64,000 nt of DNA from Pseudoroseicyclus_A sp041714655 (GTDB lineage: Bacteria; Pseudomonadota; Alphaproteobacteria; Rhodobacterales; Rhodobacteraceae). Within the stretch, counting starts at the first letter, position 1. Each line of letters opens with the position of its first letter. Of the stretch, positions 1 to 7,569 are shown piece by piece. The position numbers and the translations under genes were made by a program. The stretch spans positions 248,001-312,000 of the forward strand of contig NZ_CP168219.1 of the NCBI RefSeq assembly GCF_041714655.1. Reading direction: 5' to 3'. The notes below the pieces were generated by a model, which had not been told where the DNA came from, did no database searches, and saw nothing but the letters and a program-made list of their open reading frames with translations.

Positions 1-147
1 GTGGGGGCGCGGCCCTGTGAATAAAGGGCGGCGGCGCTGAAATCGGCGTGTGGCGATGTTGCAGGGGCGGAGCGAGGGGCCGCCTGCCCCGCGCGTTCCC
101 CGGAGGTATTTGGAAAGGGGCAGGGGAAGGGGAGCGCCTCTTTGCCT

Positions 148-193
148 TTCATCTGGCCTAAAATACCTCGGGGGTGTGGGGGCTGGCCCCCAC
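148..193 (-). terminator. Terminator of the hairpin + AGGTATTTT tail type
   Basis: Read on the minus strand, a 7-bp GTGGGGG/CCCCCAC hairpin (176-193) is followed by ACCCCCGAGGTATTTTAGGCC and the tail CAGATGAAAGG. It lies 75 bases past the end of the RluA-family gene and is the likely terminator. A second GGGGGGT/ACCCCCC hairpin at 242-258 sits closer to the stop. The tail recurs at 28446, 20064 and 20228. Bases 1-147 hold no supportable gene. Confidence 0.6.
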
Positions 194-267
194 CGGAATG
201 GGGGTCTGGTGGCCCAAGGGCCCCCAGGACGGCGGGGGTTCGGGGGGTGCAACCCCCCGCGCCTCCT

Positions 268-915
268 TCAGAACGGGCAGTTTGCCTTGAAGGTCAGGCC
301 CTTGCCGCCGTCGGGATGGCGGAGCCGCAACCGCTCGGAATGGAGCATGAGGCGCGGGAAGTCCCGGGCGGGGCCTTCAGCATAGAAGGGATCGCCGAGG
401 ATCGGGTGGCCGATCTCGGCCATGTGGACGCGGAGCTGGTGCGACCGGCCGGTCTGGGGGAAGAGCCGCACCCGCGTCTCGCCGCCGCCCCGCTTCGCGA
501 CCTTCCAGTCGGTCACCGCCGAGCGGCCATTCTCGTGGTCGACCATCTGCTTCGGGCGGTTCGGCCAGTCGACGATGAGCTTCAGGTCCACCCGGCCCTC
601 GCTCTCCGCCATCTCGCCCCAGACCCTCGCCAGATATTCCTTCTTCACCTGCCGCTTCTCGAACTGCAGGCCCAGATGCCGCTGGGCATGGGGCGTCAGC
701 GCGAAGACCATGACGCCGGAGGTGTCCCGGTCGAGCCGGTGGACGAGGAGCGCCGTCGGGAAGGCCGCCGCCACCCGCGCCATCAGGCAATCGGCCAGCT
801 CCGGTCCCTTGCCGGGGACGGAGAGGAGCCCCGCCGGCTTGTCGACCACGACGATCTCGTGATCCTCGTGGATGACGCTCAGCGGCGTGTCGGGGGGGCG
901 GTACTCAGAGGTCAA
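268..915 (-). CDS. RluA-family RNA pseudouridine synthase
   Basis: Converts specific uridines in rRNA or tRNA to pseudouridine in the cytoplasm. The HRLDRDTSG motif carries the catalytic Asp (about residue 62 of 215). The conserved VDKPAGLLSVPGKG segment precedes it and RSHQLRVHMAEIGHPILGDP follows, both typical of the RluA catalytic domain. No S4 RNA-binding domain is present, so this is the short form. An ATG-initiated frame reaches 987, but that would overlap xth by 83 bases. The TTG at 913-915 gives an N-terminus resembling family members as I recall them and only an 11-base overlap, so I prefer it, although no strong ribosome binding site is visible. The exact target nucleotide cannot be told from sequence. 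Confidence 0.85.
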   Translation of the reverse strand: MTSEYRPPDTPLSVIHEDHEIVVVDKPAGLLSVPGKGPELADCLMARVAAAFPTALLVHRLDRDTSGVMVFALTPHAQRHLGLQFEKRQVKKEYLARVWGEMAESEGRVDLKLIVDWPNRPKQMVDHENGRSAVTDWKVAKRGGGETRVRLFPQTGRSHQLRVHMAEIGHPILGDPFYAEGPARDFPRLMLHSERLRLRHPDGGKGLTFKANCPF

Positions 916-1693
916 AGCTGGCGAAGACCGGGGCGTGGTCCGACGGCTGCTCCCAGCCGCGGGCCGGGCGGTGGATGCGGCTGCCATGGGCGGCCGCCGC
1001 GATGTCGCGCGAGGCCCAGATGTGGTCGAGCCGCCGGCCCTTGTCGGCGGCGTCCCAGTCGGGCGAGCGGTAGGACCACCAGGAATAGAGGTTGCCGGAG
1101 GGGATGTCGGCCCGCGTCACATCCTCCCAGGCGCCCGCCTCGCGGGTCGCCTCGAAGAGCTCCACCTCGACGGGCGTGTGGCTGACGACCTTGAGGAGCT
1201 GCTTGTGGTTCCACACGTCATCCTCCCGCGGCGCGATGTTGAGATCGCCGACGAGGATCGCCTTGTGGGGCCGCTCGGCCCCAAAATGCTCGCGCATATG
1301 GGTGAAGTAATCGAGCTTCTGGCCGAACTTCACATTGGCGTCGCGGTCGGGGATGTCGCCGCCGGCGGGGGCGTAGACATTGTGGATGGTCACGCCGTTC
1401 TCCAGCTTCGCGGCGACATGGCGGGCATGGCCGAGGCGGGCGAAGTCGACGTCGCCGACCTCCTCGATCGGCAACTTGGAGAGGATCGCAACGCCGTTGT
1501 AGCCCTTCTGCCCGCGCGCCACGATGTGGCGGTAGCCGAGCGCGGCGAAGCCCTCGAGCGGGATCTTCTCCACCGGCGACTTGCATTCCTGCAGGCAAAG
1601 GACGTCGGGCGCCTCCTCCTCCAGGAGCTTCGCCACCAGCCCCTCGCGGAGGCGGACGGAATTGATGTTCCAGGTGGCGAGGGTGAAGGGCAT
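905..1693 (-). CDS. xth: Exodeoxyribonuclease III (AP endonuclease)
   Basis: Base-excision repair nuclease that cuts at abasic sites and has 3'-5' exonuclease activity. The 262-aa protein is a full endonuclease/exonuclease/phosphatase fold. Visible motifs are TWNINSVR at the N-terminus, LQECK (metal-binding Glu), YNGVAILSK, the catalytic VGDLNIAP, and the C-terminal SDHAPV with the active-site His. Length matches XthA of the family. It is followed by, and slightly overlaps, the RluA-family gene, so the two are probably co-transcribed. Bases 1694-1927 upstream hold no gene and should carry its promoter. Confidence 0.95.
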   Translation of the reverse strand: MPFTLATWNINSVRLREGLVAKLLEEEAPDVLCLQECKSPVEKIPLEGFAALGYRHIVARGQKGYNGVAILSKLPIEEVGDVDFARLGHARHVAAKLENGVTIHNVYAPAGGDIPDRDANVKFGQKLDYFTHMREHFGAERPHKAILVGDLNIAPREDDVWNHKQLLKVVSHTPVEVELFEATREAGAWEDVTRADIPSGNLYSWWSYRSPDWDAADKGRRLDHIWASRDIAAAAHGSRIHRPARGWEQPSDHAPVFASFDL

Positions 1694-1927
1694 CGGCAGG
1701 CTCCGGTCGTCTGTGAGGCGGCGAGACTAGACGAGGGGCCGGGCGGTGCCAAGCCGCGCGGGCGGCGGGATCCGTCCCGACGCGCTGGTGGCCGATGCTT
1801 TGGAGGGAGGGGGGGCGCCGCCGCAATAGACGGGAGGCCCTTTGGGGGGAGGGGGTTGCGGCGAGGCGGCTCGTGCCGGCCCCGCCCGTCCCCTGTTCAG
1901 GCCCGAACGGGCCCGACCTTGCGCCGC

Positions 1928-2257
1928 TTACGGCGTGATCGTGTAGGTGCCGACGTTGCAGAGATTGACGGAATCGTAGATCACCGAGCCTTCGATGAAC
2001 TCGAACTTGAAGTCATAGAGGCATTCCTGAACGTTCGAGAAGGTCAGCGGCATGATGCTGCGGTTGTTCAGCACGCGGTTGCCGAGCAGATCCTGCCCGT
2101 AATTGTCCCAGGAGCGCGGGGTGGCGTAGAGACGGTAGAGCGTCACGCCAGAGAGGTTTTCGATCCGCAGCGTATAGTTCTGCGCGGCGGCCGGCAGCGC
2201 CGCGAACATCGTGGCCATGAGGGCCACGGCGGCGAGAATCTTCTTCATGAATGACAT
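1928..2257 (-). CDS. Small secreted protein of unknown function
   Basis: A 109-aa protein with a clear Sec signal peptide (basic MSFMKK, hydrophobic stretch, cleavage near AAA-Q at about residue 26). That leaves a mature domain of about 83 residues starting NYTLRIENLSG. The mature part has two cysteines (QECLYDF and VNLCNVG) that could form a disulfide. The pattern of a short beta-rich domain beginning NYTLRI and ending GTYTI resembles small periplasmic proteins I have seen in Rhodobacterales, but I know no assigned function. An alternative start at the MKK (2248) would still leave the signal peptide. An inverted repeat at 2281-2299 lies just upstream. Confidence 0.75.
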   Translation of the reverse strand: MSFMKKILAAVALMATMFAALPAAAQNYTLRIENLSGVTLYRLYATPRSWDNYGQDLLGNRVLNNRSIMPLTFSNVQECLYDFKFEFIEGSVIYDSVNLCNVGTYTITP

Positions 2258-2280
2258 TGGCTTCTTCCCTTAATGCCTGG

Positions 2281-2299
2281 TGATGACGGAAAGTCATCA
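2281..2299. promoter_or_regulatory. Inverted repeat upstream of the small secreted protein gene
   Basis: TGATGAC-N5-GTCATCA, perfect 7-bp arms, 24-42 bases upstream of the start codon at 2257. It could be an operator or an mRNA leader hairpin; no T-tract follows, so it is unlikely to be a terminator. The binding factor is unknown. Confidence 0.4.
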
Positions 2300-2394
2300 T
2301 CTCACGCTAAGGTGAGCTACCCCGGGAGGCAACGAAAATCCCGGGGAAAATCCGTGCAGGATTCCCTGACCTTGCGAATTTTAGGGGAAGGTTC

Positions 2395-2417
2395 GGCGGC
2401 CCGATGACCGGGCCGCC
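2395..2417 (-). terminator. Terminator of the orphan response regulator gene
   Basis: A GGCGGCCCG/CGGGCCGCC stem of 9 bp with a 5-base loop begins 9 bases past the stop codon. On the minus strand it runs into a GAACCTTCCCC stretch. The stem is strong; the T-tract is poor. Confidence 0.55.
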
Positions 2418-2425
2418 CAGGGCCG

Positions 2426-3112
2426 TCAGGCGACCAGCCGGTAGCCGCCCGCCTCGGTCACCAGAAGCCGGGCGTTCGAGGGGTCGGGCTCGATCTTCTG
2501 GCGGAGCCGGTAGATGTGGGTCTCGAGCGTATGGGTTGTGACGCCGGCATTGTAGCCCCAGACCTCGTGCAGCAGCACATCGCGCGGCACCACGCCTTCG
2601 GAGGCGCGGTAGAGGAACTTGAGGATGTTCGTCTCCTTCTCCGTCAGGCGCACCTTCTTCTCGTCCTCGGTGATGAGGAGCTTCTGCGAGGGCTTGAAGG
2701 TGTAGGGGCCGAGCGTGAAGATCGCGTCTTCGCTCTGCTCGTGGGAGCGGAGCTGGGCACGGATCCGGGCAAGGAGCACGGGAAACTTGAAGGGTTTCAG
2801 CACATAGTCGTTCGCGCCGGCGTCGAGCCCGAGGATCGTGTCGCTGTCGCTGTCATGGCCGGTGAGCATGACGATGGGGCATTTCACGCCCTGCTTGCGC
2901 ATCAGCTTGCAGAGTTCGCGCCCGTCGGTGTCGGGCAGGCCGACGTCGAGAATGACGAGGTCGTAGTGCCCCTCCTTGGCGCGGGCCATCGCCTCTGCGC
3001 CCGAGCTGGCCTCGAACACGTCGAAGTCTTCCGTCATCACGAGCTGCTCACTGAGCGCTTCGCGCAGGTCCTCGTCATCATCGACGAGAAGGATTTTTCG
3101 CAATTGCGCCAT
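2426..3112 (-). CDS. OmpR/PhoB-family response regulator, orphan
   Basis: A DNA-binding two-component regulator of 228 aa. The receiver domain (residues 5-120) has the acidic pocket LLVDDDED, the phospho-acceptor Asp in VILDVGLPD (D56) and the conserved Lys in VLKPFKFP. The winged helix (about 135-228) shows LTEKETNILKFLY and the recognition-helix region TTHTLETHIYRLRQKI. The start was placed at MAQLRK (3112) rather than 3145 because family members begin a few residues before the acidic pocket. No histidine kinase lies nearby. Such solitary, highly conserved OmpR-type regulators occur in Rhodobacterales; orthology to CenR, a cell-envelope regulator, is possible but unproven here. Confidence 0.88.
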   Translation of the reverse strand: MAQLRKILLVDDDEDLREALSEQLVMTEDFDVFEASSGAEAMARAKEGHYDLVILDVGLPDTDGRELCKLMRKQGVKCPIVMLTGHDSDSDTILGLDAGANDYVLKPFKFPVLLARIRAQLRSHEQSEDAIFTLGPYTFKPSQKLLITEDEKKVRLTEKETNILKFLYRASEGVVPRDVLLHEVWGYNAGVTTHTLETHIYRLRQKIEPDPSNARLLVTEAGGYRLVA

Positions 3113-3281
3113 GTCACACCTCTCAAACCGGTTATCGCGCCTCACATGTGACTACGCACGGCAGCCGGCAATGTTTCTGACAGGGACTCACGCCGACGTG
3201 TCGCTTCGGGAGGGAATGTTTCAATCCCGACGCAAAGGCCCTATCTGGCGAGGGCGGCCGGGAGGCCGGAAGGAGCGGCGG

Positions 3282-4376
3282 ATGAGCCTCATACCCAGCA
3301 TGGACGACCTCAAGGCCCGCGCGCGGGCCGATCTGCGCATCGGCCTGCCGGTGGCGATCTGTGATGGCGCCGGCGAAGGAGCGCTCGTGCTGGCGGCGGA
3401 GGTGGTGACCGAGCCGCGGCTGCAGGCGCTCCGCGCCCTCGGCGGCACGCCGCATCTGGCCATCACCCGCCGCCGGGCCGAGACGCTGCGCGCCATGGTC
3501 TATGACGGCGATCTCGCCCGGCTGACCCTGCCGGCCGATGCCGGCCCGCGCTGGATCGCCGGCCTCGCCGACCCGGCGGGGGATCTCGCCGCGCCGCTCC
3601 GCGGCCCCTGGAAGGCCGAGCGGGGCGGCGATGCCAGGCTCTCCCGCGCCGCGATCCGGCTGGCGAAGGACGCGCGGCTTTTGCCCGCGGCCCTGGTGCT
3701 CGAGCTGCCGGCGGGCGAGGCGCGGGCGCTGGCGGAGGCGGAGCGGCTGACGCTCCTGCCCGCCGAGGTGCTCCTGTCGACCGCCATGCCGGATCTGGCG
3801 CCGGTGGCGCAGGCCTTCGTGCCGCTCCTCGGGGCGGAGAACGCGCATCTGCACATCTTCCGACCCGGTGACGGCGGCGAGGAGCATTACGCGGTGGAAA
3901 TCGGCGCGCCCGACCGCGACAAGCCCGTGCTCGCCCGGCTCCATTCCGCCTGCTTCACCGGCGACCTTCTCGGCAGCCTCAAATGCGATTGCGGCCCGCA
4001 GCTCCGCGCGGCCATCGCCCAGATGGGCGAGGCGGGGGCAGGGGTGCTGCTCTACCTCAACCAGGAGGGGCGCGGCATCGGGCTCGCCAACAAGATGCGC
4101 GCCTATGCGCTGCAGGATCAGGGCTTCGACACGGTGGAGGCCAACCACCGGCTCGGCTTCGAGGATGACGAGCGCGATTTCCGCATCGGGGCGGAGATCC
4201 TGCGGCAGCTCGGGTTTTCCGCCGTGCGGCTGATGACCAACAACCCCGCCAAGGTGGCGCGGATGGAGGATTGCGGGGTGACGGTGGTCGAGCGGGTGCC
4301 GCTCAAGGTCGGCCGCAACCCGCTGAACTCGAAATATCTCGACACCAAGGCTCAGAAATCCGGCCATGTCCTTTAG
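3282..4376 (+). CDS. ribA: GTP cyclohydrolase II
   Basis: First step of riboflavin synthesis: GTP to 2,5-diamino-6-ribosylamino-pyrimidinone 5'-phosphate, formate and pyrophosphate. The 364-aa protein has a C-terminal catalytic domain (about 190-355). It contains the zinc-binding cysteines in SACFTGDLLGSLKCDCG, the NQEGRGIGL loop, and NHRLGFEDDERDF followed by RLMTNNPAK. The first 170 or so residues are an alphaproteobacterial extension related in position, but not in clear motifs, to the DHBP synthase half of RibBA. An in-frame open region extends upstream to 2976, but the ATG at 3282 has an AGGAG six bases before it. No FMN riboswitch is evident in the 170 bases upstream. Confidence 0.95.
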   Translation: MSLIPSMDDLKARARADLRIGLPVAICDGAGEGALVLAAEVVTEPRLQALRALGGTPHLAITRRRAETLRAMVYDGDLARLTLPADAGPRWIAGLADPAGDLAAPLRGPWKAERGGDARLSRAAIRLAKDARLLPAALVLELPAGEARALAEAERLTLLPAEVLLSTAMPDLAPVAQAFVPLLGAENAHLHIFRPGDGGEEHYAVEIGAPDRDKPVLARLHSACFTGDLLGSLKCDCGPQLRAAIAQMGEAGAGVLLYLNQEGRGIGLANKMRAYALQDQGFDTVEANHRLGFEDDERDFRIGAEILRQLGFSAVRLMTNNPAKVARMEDCGVTVVERVPLKVGRNPLNSKYLDTKAQKSGHVL

Positions 4377-4412
4377 GGCAGCGGAAGGCGCGCCCAAATC
4401 CCGGGCCCGGCG

Positions 4413-4895
4413 GTGAGCACCCTCCGCCTCACGCCCCGGGGGCTCCTGGCCTTCGGCCAGCTCCACCCCTGCACCATCGGCCGCACGGGCCTGACGGAGG
4501 ACAAGCGCGAGGGCGATGGCGCGACGCCCCGCGGCACGCTCCGCCTCACCGCCATGCTCTACCGGCCCGACAGGCTCGCCGCCCCCGCTCCCTGGGCCCG
4601 GCCGATCCGCCCGGGCGACCTCTGGTCGGACGATGCGGAGGATCCCCTATACAATAGACTCGTCCGCGCGCCCCACGCGCGCTCGCACGAGGCGCTCCGC
4701 CGGGCGGACCCGCTCTATGACCTGATCCTGGTGACGGACTGGAACGCCGAGGGCCGCCCGGGCGCGGGCTCGGCGATCTTCATGCATCAGTGGCGGCGGC
4801 CCGGCTGGCCGACGGCGGGCTGCATCGCCCCGCCGCGCCCGGCGCTCCACCGGCTGGCCGCAAGGCTGCGGCCGGGCGACGTGATCCTGACCTGA
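4413..4895 (+). CDS. L,D-transpeptidase family (YkuD) protein
   Basis: A 160-aa single-domain YkuD protein with no signal peptide. The family makes 3-3 peptidoglycan cross-links or attaches proteins to peptidoglycan through a Cys nucleophile. Here the motif is FMHQWRRPGWPTAGCIAPP (around residues 119-137), with the His and the GC(I/V)A box of the short YcfS/YafK-like relatives rather than SHGCIR. It starts at GTG 4413, 36 bases after ribA stops, so it is probably co-transcribed. Without an export signal its cell-wall role is uncertain. The Rhodobacterales members are usually annotated only as L,D-transpeptidase family. Confidence 0.8.
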   Translation: MSTLRLTPRGLLAFGQLHPCTIGRTGLTEDKREGDGATPRGTLRLTAMLYRPDRLAAPAPWARPIRPGDLWSDDAEDPLYNRLVRAPHARSHEALRRADPLYDLILVTDWNAEGRPGAGSAIFMHQWRRPGWPTAGCIAPPRPALHRLAARLRPGDVILT

Positions 4896-4904
4896 GGGGC
4901 CGGG

Positions 4905-5558
4905 CTACCGGGGCGTCCGCTCGCCGAAGATGGCGGAGCCGACGCGGACGAGCGTCGCGCCCTCCTCGATGGCGATCTCGAAATCGCCGCTCATCCCCAT
5001 GGACAGCTCCTCGAGCCCGAGCGTCTCGCCCATGCTGCGCAGCATTGCGAAATGCGGGCGCGGGTCTTCCTCGGCCGGCGGGATGCACATGAGGCCGCGG
5101 ACGGGCAGGTCCATCTCGCGGCAATCGCGCACGAATCCCTCCGCCTCGCCGGGCAGGATCCCGGCCTTCTGCGGCTCCTCGCCCGTGTTCACCTGCACGA
5201 AGAGCTCGGGGCAGGAGCCCATCTCCTGCGCCAGCCGCGCCAGCGTGCCGGCCAGCTTCGGGCGGTCGAGCGATTCGATGACCTCGGCGATCTCCATCGC
5301 CTGGCGCGCCTTGTTGGTCTGCAAGGGGCCGATGAGATGCAGCGAGATGCCCTCGTAGCGCTCGCGGTAGCCCGGCCAGCGCCCCGCGGCCTCCTGCACG
5401 CGATTCTCGCCGAAGAGCCGCTGGCCCTCGTCGAGCACCGCCTCGATTCGACTGTCCGTCTGCTGCTTGGAGACGGCCACCAGCCGCACGGAGCCCTCGT
5501 CGCGCCCGGCCCGCGCGGCCGCCTCGGCGATTCGTATGCGGATCCCTGCGAGCGACAT
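4905..5558 (-). CDS. YggS/PROSC-family PLP homeostasis protein
   Basis: A pyridoxal-phosphate-binding protein of the YggS (PLPBP) family, 217 aa. It buffers PLP and influences amino-acid and keto-acid pools but has no known catalytic activity. The PLP lysine is in RLVAVSKQQ, followed by FGENRVQEA, HLIGPLQTNKA, FVQVNTGEEPQKAG, and SMGMSGDFEIAI with GSAIFGER at the end, all family hallmarks. The frame stays open to 5669, but the conserved protein starts at MSLAGIRIRI (5558), so I use that start. It converges on the YkuD gene with a 9-base gap. Confidence 0.92.
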   Translation of the reverse strand: MSLAGIRIRIAEAAARAGRDEGSVRLVAVSKQQTDSRIEAVLDEGQRLFGENRVQEAAGRWPGYRERYEGISLHLIGPLQTNKARQAMEIAEVIESLDRPKLAGTLARLAQEMGSCPELFVQVNTGEEPQKAGILPGEAEGFVRDCREMDLPVRGLMCIPPAEEDPRPHFAMLRSMGETLGLEELSMGMSGDFEIAIEEGATLVRVGSAIFGERTPR

Positions 5559-5777
5559 GCCATCCCCCTGCTGATTGCAGCCAAGCCCTTGATAGCCGGG
5601 CCTCCCCGCCCGGCGAGCCCTAGGCCCCGGGCCGGCGGAGATTTGCCATATTTGCCCGGGCTTGGCCATCTGTGTGTCTGAGATGCATCATTTCCGACAG
5701 CCCGCCCGGAGCCGGGTCCAATTCGCTTGAGATCGGAGACCCGAATGCGCAAAAGCATCCCAATGCTAGCAGGACTG

Positions 5778-5792
5778 GCATTCTGAGAATGC
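5778..5792 (+). promoter_or_regulatory. Inverted repeat in the porin leader
   Basis: GCATTC-TGA-GAATGC, perfect 6-bp arms, 18-32 bases upstream of the porin ATG and just ahead of its ribosome binding site (GAGGGA). It could be a leader hairpin that affects mRNA stability or translation. Confidence 0.35.
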
Positions 5793-5809
5793 AATCACGA
5801 GGGAAAGAC

Positions 5810-6841
5810 ATGAAAAGCATCCTCCTCGCCTCGGCCTCTCTCTTCGCCTTCGCGGGCGCGGCGGCCGCTGAGGTCACTCTCTCTGCTGGGGCCACCGTCG
5901 GCTACAACGACACCGACAACGTCGCTTCGACCGACGACGCCACCGGCTTCTACTGGGACTTCTCCGTCGACCTGACGGCTGAAACCGTCCTCGACAACGG
6001 CCTGACGGTCGGCGCCACCATCGGCGGCGACATGGTCGACAACGACCTCGGCACCGTCTGGACCACCGACGGCTACGAGTTCTACATCACCTCCGACATG
6101 GCTTCCGTGTTCGTCGGTGACATCGACCTGGCTGCTGACGAGTACTTCTCCATGCCCGACGGCATGGATGTCGGCTTCGACGGCGACGGCGTTGGCGACG
6201 CGGGCATCCGCGGCGAGCTGATGTTCGGTTCGTTCTCGACCTACGCCTCCTACAGCATCTTCGCTGACGGTGGCCTGCAGGGCCTGCAAGTCGTCGCCAC
6301 CGGTTCCTTCGGTGCCTTCGACGTCTCCGGCGCCTACCAGGACGACCAGGGCGACTCCGGTGAGGAAGTCTTCGGTGTGGCCGTCGGCACGTCCTTCGGC
6401 GGTGCGGACATCGACCTCGCCTACACCTCGAACCAGACCACCGGTGCCGACTCCATCGGCGTGGGCGCGTCCTACCCGTTTGGCCCGGTCACGGTTGCCG
6501 GCTACTACGCCTCCAACTCGGCCGCTCCGGATGCCTACGGTGTGTCCGCCGACTACACCAACGGCCCGGTTTGGGTGAACGCCTACTACGACACGGATGA
6601 CACCGGCGCCGACGACTTCGGCATCGATGGCTCCTACGATGTCGGCTCCGGCCTCGTCGTCATCGCCGGTCTGACCGACTCGGGCGACGACTACTACGCT
6701 GGCGTCACCTGGGACCTCGGCTCGGGCGCGTCGCTCCTGTTCTCCTACGCGGATGACTCGGACGACGACAACTCCGACGACGAGATCGGTTCTCCGGAAC
6801 TGCAGGAAGGCATCACCGTCGAGGCCTCCTTCGAGTTCTGA
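5810..6841 (+). CDS. Outer-membrane porin (Gram-negative Porin_4 type)
   Basis: A 343-aa trimeric-porin-like protein that should form a diffusion channel in the outer membrane. A signal peptide (MKSILLASASLFAFAGAAAA) is followed by alternating short hydrophobic beta strands from EVTLSAGATVGYND, ending in the typical C-terminal aromatic residue (EASFEF). The protein is extremely Asp/Gly/Tyr-rich, with many DD and DDYY turns. Codons are unusually uniform (AAC, GAC, ACC, TTC), unlike neighbouring genes, as expected for a very highly expressed protein. The start at MKSILL is chosen for the signal peptide and the GAGGGA site. A strong terminator follows. Confidence 0.92.
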   Translation: MKSILLASASLFAFAGAAAAEVTLSAGATVGYNDTDNVASTDDATGFYWDFSVDLTAETVLDNGLTVGATIGGDMVDNDLGTVWTTDGYEFYITSDMASVFVGDIDLAADEYFSMPDGMDVGFDGDGVGDAGIRGELMFGSFSTYASYSIFADGGLQGLQVVATGSFGAFDVSGAYQDDQGDSGEEVFGVAVGTSFGGADIDLAYTSNQTTGADSIGVGASYPFGPVTVAGYYASNSAAPDAYGVSADYTNGPVWVNAYYDTDDTGADDFGIDGSYDVGSGLVVIAGLTDSGDDYYAGVTWDLGSGASLLFSYADDSDDDNSDDEIGSPELQEGITVEASFEF

Positions 6842-6892
6842 TCTGACCTTCCGGGCCTGAACGCCCGGGACCAGATGGACAGATGATCCTTC

Positions 6893-6926
6893 GGGCCGGC
6901 CTGGAAACAGGCCGGCCCGTTGCTTT
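6893..6926 (+). terminator. Rho-independent terminator after the porin gene
   Basis: GGGCCGGCCTG, tetraloop GAAA, then CAGGCCGGCCC: a perfect 11-bp stem with a stable GNRA loop, followed by GTTGCTTTG. It lies 51 bases past the porin stop. One of the strongest terminators in the window. Confidence 0.88.
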
Positions 6927-7050
6927 GTGCGGCGGCCCTTGAGGCCCCGCCGCAGGCGGCGCCGGTGCCGCGCCCCGGGCATTTGCCTTGTGACACTGGC
7001 GGCGCTTCGCTAGACCTTTCCTGCGAAAGAAGAAGTGCGACGGGGGAGCC

Positions 7051-7482
7051 ATGACAGGCGCTGCATCGAGACTGACCGGCCTGGCGCTTGCCGCGCTGCT
7101 CGCCCTTTCGGGCTGTTCGCTCTTCGACGGCAACCGGGCCGATGCGCCCGCCGTCCGCCAGGCCGCCCGCACCCAGGGCACCGAGAATGTCGCGGTGAAC
7201 CGCTATCTCTGGGCCGCCTCGCTGGATGTGCTGAGCTTCCTGCCGATCGAGAGCGTCGATCCCTTCACCGGGGTCATCGTCTTCGGCTACGGCGTGCCGC
7301 CGGGCGGCAGCACGCCCTATCGCGCCACCGTCCATATCAAGGACCCGGCGCTCGATGCCCGCTCGCTCAACGTCGCCGTCGCGACCAGCCGCGGCGCCGT
7401 CGCAGCCGAGACGCAGATCGCCATCGAGGATGCCATCCTCACCCGCGCCCGCCAGATCCGCATCGCCGACGGGGCGATCTAG
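7051..7482 (+). CDS. DUF3576 domain lipoprotein
   Basis: A 143-aa predicted lipoprotein. The hydrophobic signal ends in the lipobox LSGC at residues 19-22. The DUF3576 domain follows, recognisable from NRYLWAASLDVLSFLP and the region DARSLNVAVATSR; the C-terminal ILTRARQIRIAD is also typical. The family is widespread in Alphaproteobacteria and as I recall is commonly found just upstream of leuS, as here (87-base gap). Its function is unknown; an envelope role is likely from the lipobox and from lptE nearby. Confidence 0.88.
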   Translation: MTGAASRLTGLALAALLALSGCSLFDGNRADAPAVRQAARTQGTENVAVNRYLWAASLDVLSFLPIESVDPFTGVIVFGYGVPPGGSTPYRATVHIKDPALDARSLNVAVATSRGAVAAETQIAIEDAILTRARQIRIADGAI

Positions 7483-7569
7483 GCCGCTACTGGCCCCGGG
7501 GGCCGAACGCCGCTAAGAGCGAAGCGAAAGACCGCCCGCCCGACCGGCGGGGCGAAGAGGATATAGCCC

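Noticed and set aside
142..1185. A 347-codon plus-strand frame at the window start
   Set aside because: Runs over the RluA-family and xth genes in antisense and starts inside a terminator.
3113..3281. FMN riboswitch upstream of ribA
   Set aside because: The conserved RFN-box segments are not present in the 169 bases before the start codon.
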